The translations under genes and the position numbers were made by a program. Shown piece by piece: positions 58,166-64,000 of a stretch of 64,000 bases of DNA (within the stretch, counting starts at the first letter, position 1; every line of letters starts with the position of its first letter). The notes below the pieces were generated by a model. That model worked only from the letters and a program-made list of their open reading frames with translations. It was not told the origin of the DNA and did no database searches. The stretch comes from Tethya wilhelma (Eukaryota > Porifera > Demospongiae > Tethyida > Tethyidae), in contig CAXIPT010000008.1 of NCBI GenBank assembly GCA_964030475.1, positions 3,098,937 to 3,162,936 of the forward strand. Direction: 5' to 3'.

Positions 58166-59585
58166 TAAGAGCTACATGCACTAGAGGGAGCTAATGCGCA
58201 TGCATATATAATGCCACGTGCAAAGATAATGAATGACCTTTGAACTCTACCCAGAAAGATGGCTGCATTGTAGTACATGAATTTATACGCTAAGTTTTAA
58301 GGCTTTCTAGTTTTTGTTTAGGCCTATTTATGATGAAAACGAGTATTAAGGAATGTAGTACCCATGAAAAGAACTTACTTTGTGCTGTCAAAGTTGGCTC
58401 AACACATTCTGGTTCTCTGTTTTCAAGTAAGTCAGTTAGGAAGTACGTAAGTAAGTAAGTAAGTTAGATGAACAAAAATGGCACTATGGTGGCTTCCCAC
58501 TAGCGCTCTCTACGAGTGCTGGGGAAAGTTTTTGTGAGTTTTAAGACTTGCATGCAGTTGGTAATCTGTCAGTGAGAGCCTCTGAGCAACTTTGAAGGTC
58601 TAGTTTTGTTTGACTAGATTTTTATGGTGGCCAACATTTTGTATTGTGTCTATGGGACAGTCGGCCCATTCCTACTATACGTACTACCGTACGTATGATA
58701 ATGACCCACCAGCAGCCACTACAAGAAGTTATCACTATGGCTAGCTAATCCTGGCTTGGATGACTCTCCTCTAAACTCGGGTCATCCTGCAGTACCTCCT
58801 TTAGTAGCCTCTTAAGGTTATTGGTTTTTGAGTGGGCGGGGATCAAACTAAAACAGTAATGATATTCATAGGCTCATAGAAACTCGTGACACTATCTCAA
58901 AGCCGAGAGGATTTGGGCTGATTATTGCTCAAAAGGGTCAAAGGTCAAATTTAGTTGCCCTCTAAAATGGATCCATTGCCACTCACTCATAGGGAACAAC
59001 AACCAGGCGGCTTGAAAGACAACAGATGAACGAAAAAATGTACGTTGAAAAAAAGCAAAAAACTGCTCATCAAGTCTGTAGAAGACTTTTTATACTATGT
59101 ATACACTTTTGACAACCACATTCTCTCACAAAATGGGCGGTTCCAGTTAATAAGGGTATCACCCCATTGAGGAGGGAATTTTCAGAAACCCTCAAGACAA
59201 TAATCCTTTAGTACAGCCCCCTGAAGACAATTACCACATCATTGCCGCTTCCCCCAGGACAAATTTGTGTCAACAGTGAACCCTTTGATAGCCTGCGGAC
59301 ACAAATGCTATGTAGAATGCCCCCTAAAGACACATTATTAATATGTTAGATATACCCTCAGGACACCATGCAATAATGCCATCCCAGCCTCAAGAAGACT
59401 TTAAAATGGTATACATCATCCTGGTAACAATTAATCAGTGTCATATCTGCATAATTAGCAGTGAAATGGATGATTGTGTGTGTGTATGTGTGTGTGTGTG
59501 CAGACCAAAGTAACGGTAACCGTTAATCAATGTACAATAGTCAAACTACAAGGCTATAAATATAGCAGTGCTATATATAGGGGTC
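58166..59585. other. No gene seen; (GTAA)n and GT tracts
   Basis: Contains a short GTAAGTAAGTAA tract near 58447 and a GT run near 59475. Probably intergenic and 3' flanking sequence of the gene that ends at 59586. Nothing recognisable. Confidence 0.4.
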
Positions 59586-61246
59586 TCACAGAGGAGACCA
59601 CACCAATTGAATCTTTTCACAGCTGACAAGGTCAGAAAGTTCTTCGGTGTATGGGGTGGAAGGCTGTGATGAATATGTAACGGTTATTTCATCTGTTTCT
59701 TGACAGTATGAGTTCACCTCAGCAGTATACCAGCCTCCCCTCCAGCCTGTGTCCACAACTTCTTCCTTATCCCATTTAATGCGAACTTTGGCTCCTACTG
59801 TCTTCATTCTCTCTATATCTTCTTCTCCAGTACTCAATGAGCTAGCTAGTGGACCAGTTGGTGCACATGGTCGACAAGCCTGAGATTTATCATCATCAGC
59901 TCTCATTGTTCTCATACGTTCAATGGATTGAACTAATGGTACGAACAATTGGTTCAGGTTGTCATCACTGGTGATGTGTGTGGGAATGGGTACAAAATTG
60001 GCTGTAGACTGTAAAGAGTATCTACGTTTCCTGTAGATGTGAGTAGTCAGATTAAGTTTTCTTTCCTCTAGTAGAACTTTCTTGGCTAGATCAATCAAAT
60101 CCATCAACTCCTCTTCCTCCTTTGCAGTCACTGCAGCTTTCCTTCCCTGTCGTAATAAGTACACCCGTAATACTAGCTGTTCCTTCATCCCAATGACTGG
60201 CAAATGATGATATTGGAGAATAGATCTTAAGTGAGGTATTGTCAACCTCCCAATAGCAGAAGTACTAATTGGCACAGACAACAAGTTTCCAGAGTAAATG
60301 TTTCTGGAGGCCGTAACAGCTGGTGGTAGCTCTTCGCCTCTTTTAGCTGTGATTAGGCTAACAAGCTGGTGCTTCAGACTGCTGGAAGTGACTGGAATGC
60401 GCATTTTTCGACACATTGATTCCAATTGTGATTTTGTATTATGTTTGTACAATTCATGGTTCTTCCATCTTTCCTTTTCTCTGTCAACTTCCTTTTGGTT
60501 TTCTATGTTGTCTTTGACCTTTTTTAGATGCTGCTTCGCATCTTTTGGTGTCACCCAAGCTAATAGAGCGATGAGATTCAAAAGATCATTAGTTGGCTCA
60601 TGTATGACGGTAAAACACAAATTAAGAATCTTTTCTGGCAGAAATGCTGCTGGAATGTTGTCCCATACTCCATGTAATTGTGCTCTCTCTTCTAAAGGAA
60701 GATAGTGGAGTTCTCCTGTTCGAAACCATCTCAGATAATCTGGTATAGGCTGTGGTTCGAACCTATTACAGCTGATATTATCTCGGTTGGAATAAATTGT
60801 GGTAGTGTATTTGTCAGTCCATGCAGTACGCTTTTCAGTTGCATTGTTGAGTATAGTGTTGTGGTCTTCAATGTAACTTCCAGTGAAGTTATCACATACA
60901 TCCCAAGTGATATTTAGGGAGTCTTTGACAGCTCCATCCTGTGCAGAGTATGAACTAGGTGAAAACTCCTGTTTGCCAGCTTCACTCAATGTAAGAAAAT
61001 TTTGTAACTCAACTTCATCATTAAAGACGAAGTCTTCAGTCTTGACACNGAACCCTATCTTCGTCGGCAGCGTCAGATGTGTATAAGAACAGTACGCTTG
61101 CATTTACAATTAGTTACGTATACTAAAATCAATGGTGTTATAGTGATTTACAAAAAAGCAGTCACTATCGTTGAGCTTACTAGGATTGGTACACACTGCA
61201 GATGACCTGTACACATCATCCACGTCCAATTGCAGATCAGTCTAAA
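59586..61246 (-). CDS. SAP-domain-like protein with a Tudor-like C-terminal barrel
   Basis: The main exon, downstream from about 61048, encodes roughly 485 residues. After an acidic N-terminal part comes DYLRWFRTGELHYLPLEERA, then a helical Lys/Glu-rich region. Two SAP-like helix-turn-helix motifs follow: SQLESMCRKMRIPVTSSSLK with HQLVSLI (residues about 219-250) and HLRSILQYHHLPVIGMKEQL (about 288-318). SAP motifs bind A+T-rich DNA. The last 70 residues, GAKVRIKWDKEEVV, GWRGGWYTAEVNSYC and DEITVTY, look like a Tudor/agenet-type barrel; this is inference. An upstream exon is likely at 61246-61186 (TDLQLDVDDVYRSSAVCTNP, acceptor TTTTAG, donor GTAAGC). The annotated first residues SYTHLTLPTK are adapter sequence, not protein. 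The only long uninterrupted frame in the window, so probably a live host gene. Confidence 0.65.
61061..61092. other. Illumina Nextera Read 1 adapter embedded in the assembly
   Basis: TCGTCGGCAGCGTC followed at once by AGATGTGTATAAGA and ACAG. This is the 33-base Nextera Read 1 adapter with the transposon mosaic end, lacking one G. An isolated N lies 12 bases to the left (61049). It is synthetic, so the sequence joined across this point is unreliable. Confidence 0.97.
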
Positions 61247-63385
61247 ATCAATGAGAAATTGAGTAAAACGTCAAACATACAATATTAATTTTCAAATGAA
61301 TAAAAATTGGGAACTCAGATATACACTACACTTTATCTATGCTGGACAACTGAGCACAATTATGACACCACATACAGTCTTCTCTATGATTATTCTGATG
61401 ATGCTGCTATGCAGGTACAAATTAAAAGCAGTACTCTGAGGCTACTGGACTTTCAGAACATCACATATACTAATCATTCTTGTAACCTGTCACTCAGTGT
61501 ATTTGAAATAAGACAAAAGCTAAAGAAAAAAAGAGGTTTGCATTTTTTGTATGGTACATACTTTAGCGATGATTTTTTTTCAGGAACAAAAAAAGCCTCG
61601 ACAAAACAAATGTACAACCCTTATGGGAATGAGAAGTCACAACTTTAAAGTTACAAATCCTGGGGACGCAGAATAAAATACTAAGAACAAGATAACTCAA
61701 ATTTAGACAATAAGTTTCATATAACAAGAGCAGGATTAAACTTCAGATTTCACACAAATGCTCTCTATAAAAAAACTATAAGTGCTAAACGTGAAATGGT
61801 TGCAATTGGCGATCACAAGACAAATTGATTGCAAATGGAATGCAATGCAGACTAAACAGACATTCCCAGCAGTATCCTAGCCTTGCAGCATTAACATAAT
61901 TTGTCATTTAATGAAATTAGTAGCATGTAGAAGTGAGGTCAAAGGTCAAGTTGCCAAAATTCAGCTCTGTCCACAGCATTTTAACAGGACCGCGGTTGTG
62001 GCTCCAAGTAGACCCTTGTAAACCATTCAAAACAGAGCTACAAATAAGACACTCTTGCATAAGAGTTGTTTGCATGAGTACAACATGTGTGGGTGTTGAT
62101 TAGTTTGGTCCAACATTTAATTATGTGTTAGACAAAATCTTCTTGAGAACCATTGTATCATCCTGCTGAATCTACAAATACTTGTATTTATGCTTAAGGT
62201 TACAGGCTATTGTTTGCTCATGAATATTTTAATGAGCATGCGTAGTTATTTTAGTGCGGAGCAAACCGCAACTTGTGCAAAATTGTTGGCATGATTTTTT
62301 GGCGTCAGTTTATTTCCAAAGTATTCTGCGGGTGACCGCATAAAGTGGCTCTTTTTAACCAGATTGTAAGTGGGCAGAGCCAGATCTAAAAAGAAATTTG
62401 ACAGCACGTTCAACGACAGAGAAACGGCAGCTTTTGTCTTCGCTCCTGCTGCAGAATCAAGACAAGAAGTAAGTTTGAGCTACCATTTTTTTCATACTAT
62501 AAGAAAGAGAAGCCAACCGAATAGATCTGTCCCTGTAGAGAGTTGGAAATAAGTGTCTAACGCTACGCTCCCATAGTCAATCTGGAACGTTGCCTCTTGA
62601 AATAAACTGATGGAAAAAATTTTTGGCTACTCTTCCTGTGGGTATCTCTGAGGATAGTAAGCATACTGAGGTTGTCTTTTCGCTGTTTAGCCCTGAAAGT
62701 TAAAAAGAATAACTGTCTAAGCTGTTGTTTAAAATTTGGCAGGAAATTGCTGCAGTAATTTGCCAAAAAGAAACTATTTAATCTTGCTCATTAAATATTC
62801 ATAATAGAATGTACCCCGTAACCTTAATGACATGTTATTTTGGTTGTCAAAATTACCCCAGTTACATCACCTCTGCCCTTTGCCCCGTTAAACATCGATT
62901 TCTTCAAAGACAGTCAGTTTGAGGCCTGGAGCTGAAGAATGTAACTGAACCATTGCAAATACTCTCCATTGGCCATTGGTTTATTTACAGTTGCTCTCTA
63001 CCTAGTGGGTGGCCAGTGGCAGAAGCAGGATTATGAAAAGAGAGTTCCAAAGAGTACATGTGCAAAAAAATTTTGCCCTAGCCCAACCCACTTTTGGTTT
63101 TAGCTTTGCCCCTTTGTAGCTGAAAGTTTTCCAGAACTAGGCCTGAATGTCAAAAAGCGGCTAGAAAGAGGCAGCTATAGAAACTGAATTTTCGAGTATT
63201 TAATGGTAAATAGATACTAAATTAGTAATCTGCATATTCTTGGCTTACTGAAAGGCAGGTTACTTTGCATCCTTGGATCCTTGCTGGATCTACCACTGGT
63301 GGCGTAAGCTTCAATTACCCCTATCTACCCTTACCTCAATGCATTGCAATATTTTTTATACTATCAAATATCCAAACTTACACAC
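61247..63385. other. No supported gene
   Basis: A 113-codon plus frame at 61307 and a 60-codon frame at 62370 (GTG start, followed by a GTAAGT donor-like site at 62468) were considered. Neither has motif support. An upstream exon of the SAP-like gene may be hidden here. Confidence 0.35.
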
Positions 63386-63648
63386 CTTATGTTGATGCAA
63401 AAACTTCAAAAACTTGTCCAATTTTTCTCCTGCACTCAGACACTCTAAGTGAAGCTCTGTTGCAGTCTTTCTGAGTATCAAATTCTTTTCAGAAAGAAAG
63501 TCAATGCATGTAGAGCAGGATACATTCTCTATACAAGCATCGAGTTTTCTACTAAGACCACGTAGAGATTGTAGCAAATCAAAGTTTGACAGTGAATCTG
63601 CATCGTTTTCAGCTTCCATGACATCGAGAGAGTGGGATGACCTTCGAC
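63386..63648 (-). CDS. Possible exon of a death-fold (CARD-like) protein
   Basis: The minus frame is bounded by an AG acceptor (...AATTTGAAG) at 63648 and a GTGTGTAAG donor at 63385. It reads SHSLDVMEAENDADSLSNFD, LLQSLRGLSRKLDACIENVS, TCIDFLSEKNLILRKTATEL and HLECLSAGEKLDKFLKFLHQ. The alternating amphipathic helices and the DFLxxKxLI core resemble a CARD/death-fold, but no residue is diagnostic. Another coding-like frame at 63870-63990 (ERREPLYIALVEDGLTNSLI) may be the preceding exon, continuing out of the window. Confidence 0.35.
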
Positions 63649-64000
63649 CTTCAAATTGATACTCGAAATATTGAGGACCTTTACCAGATTGTTCCTGTTA
63701 CTTCCTAGCTTCGAAGCGAGGCTTGCTCTTGCATAGGGTGTGCAACATGAAAAATCAACATTCGACTTTTGAACAACTAATTCATGCAATATGTACAGTA
63801 GGTTGAAACTTAAACCAGCGCACCTTCAAACTCCGTTGTCTCCTATACTTCTGAATTCTTGGTACTAACTACTTTCAACCGAATCAGCCAGATGGTTACC
63901 AATAACAGAGGCTTGTTTCAACTCTATCAGAGAATTGGTAAGGCCATCCTCTACTAACGCAATGTATAGGGGTTCCCTTCTCTCTTGCATGTAAGCAAAA

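Noticed and set aside
61307..61648. 113-codon plus-strand frame
   Set aside because: Lysine- and serine-rich, no domain, low-complexity flanks.
62370..62552. Frame with a donor-like GTAAGT, possible exon
   Set aside because: No ATG and no acceptor that could be defended; not reported as a gene.
1..64000. CRISPR arrays, bacterial operons, tRNA genes
   Set aside because: No regularly spaced direct repeats, no ribosome-binding or operon structure and no cloverleaf sequence were recognised; the window is eukaryotic.

Overview
This window is eukaryotic and looks like an invertebrate animal, most probably a sponge. Coding blocks are short, AG/GT-bounded introns are small (one is about 65 bp), the DNA is A+T-rich, and the transposon set (DUF4371/TTF-type hAT, PIF/Harbinger with a Myb-like partner gene, DIRS-type and Ty3-type retroelements, a LINE with a PHD-like finger, MULE) fits a repeat-rich basal metazoan. 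The species call is inference. No tRNA, operon or CRISPR array was seen. Almost every recognisable protein belongs to a broken mobile element. The best host gene candidate is a SAP-domain-like gene at 59586-61246 on the minus strand.

Layout. 1-7460: gene-poor, with one copy of a 1-kb dispersed repeat, a small foldback element and a decayed hAT transposase (4820-6230, minus). 7465-11540: another copy of the 1-kb repeat, split at a TA dinucleotide by a 3.49-kb IS630/Tc1-like DNA transposon (7685-11171). That transposon carries a frameshifted DDE transposase and, on the opposite strand, a spliced HIRAN-like gene. 11990-13700: LINE fragment. 14105-15506: repeat copy and a palindromic MITE. 17750-21625: relics of an unnamed protein family, a MULE transposase end and a long foldback element. 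22439-27270: a decayed Ty3/gypsy element whose pol carries a perfect 1177-bp tandem duplication.

27325-36880: a repeat copy; a hAT (A) interrupted by a complete Harbinger element (29932-32826) holding a Myb-like gene and a HARBI1-type transposase that face each other; then a second hAT (B). A near-perfect 1.74-kb tandem duplication (32404-35890) copies the junction of these elements. 39255-42598: a full hAT (C) with 10-bp terminal repeats and an exact 8-bp target duplication. Its middle third is inverted and a 366-bp MITE sits inside its reading frame. 43494-57695: a DIRS-type retroelement on the minus strand. Its RNase H region holds a rearranged 28S rRNA fragment, and its Gag appears to be split by a 10.8-kb segment with Harbinger-like ends (46549-57395). 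That segment contains a second transposase/Myb pair, a large imperfect tandem duplication, microsatellites and an assembly gap.

57662-64000: a repeat, the SAP-like gene and one possible death-fold exon at the right edge. A near-exact Illumina Nextera adapter lies at 61061-61092, beside an isolated N. This is an assembly error that also corrupts the predicted N-terminus of the SAP-like gene. Several other seams (isolated Ns, perfect tandem duplications) should be checked with that in mind.

The window shows layered transposition, each insertion dating itself against the element it interrupts. I did not find a convincing defence or metabolic system. The most unusual objects are the permuted 28S fragment inside a retroelement RNase H, the internally inverted hAT with intact ends, and the transposon carrying a HIRAN gene.
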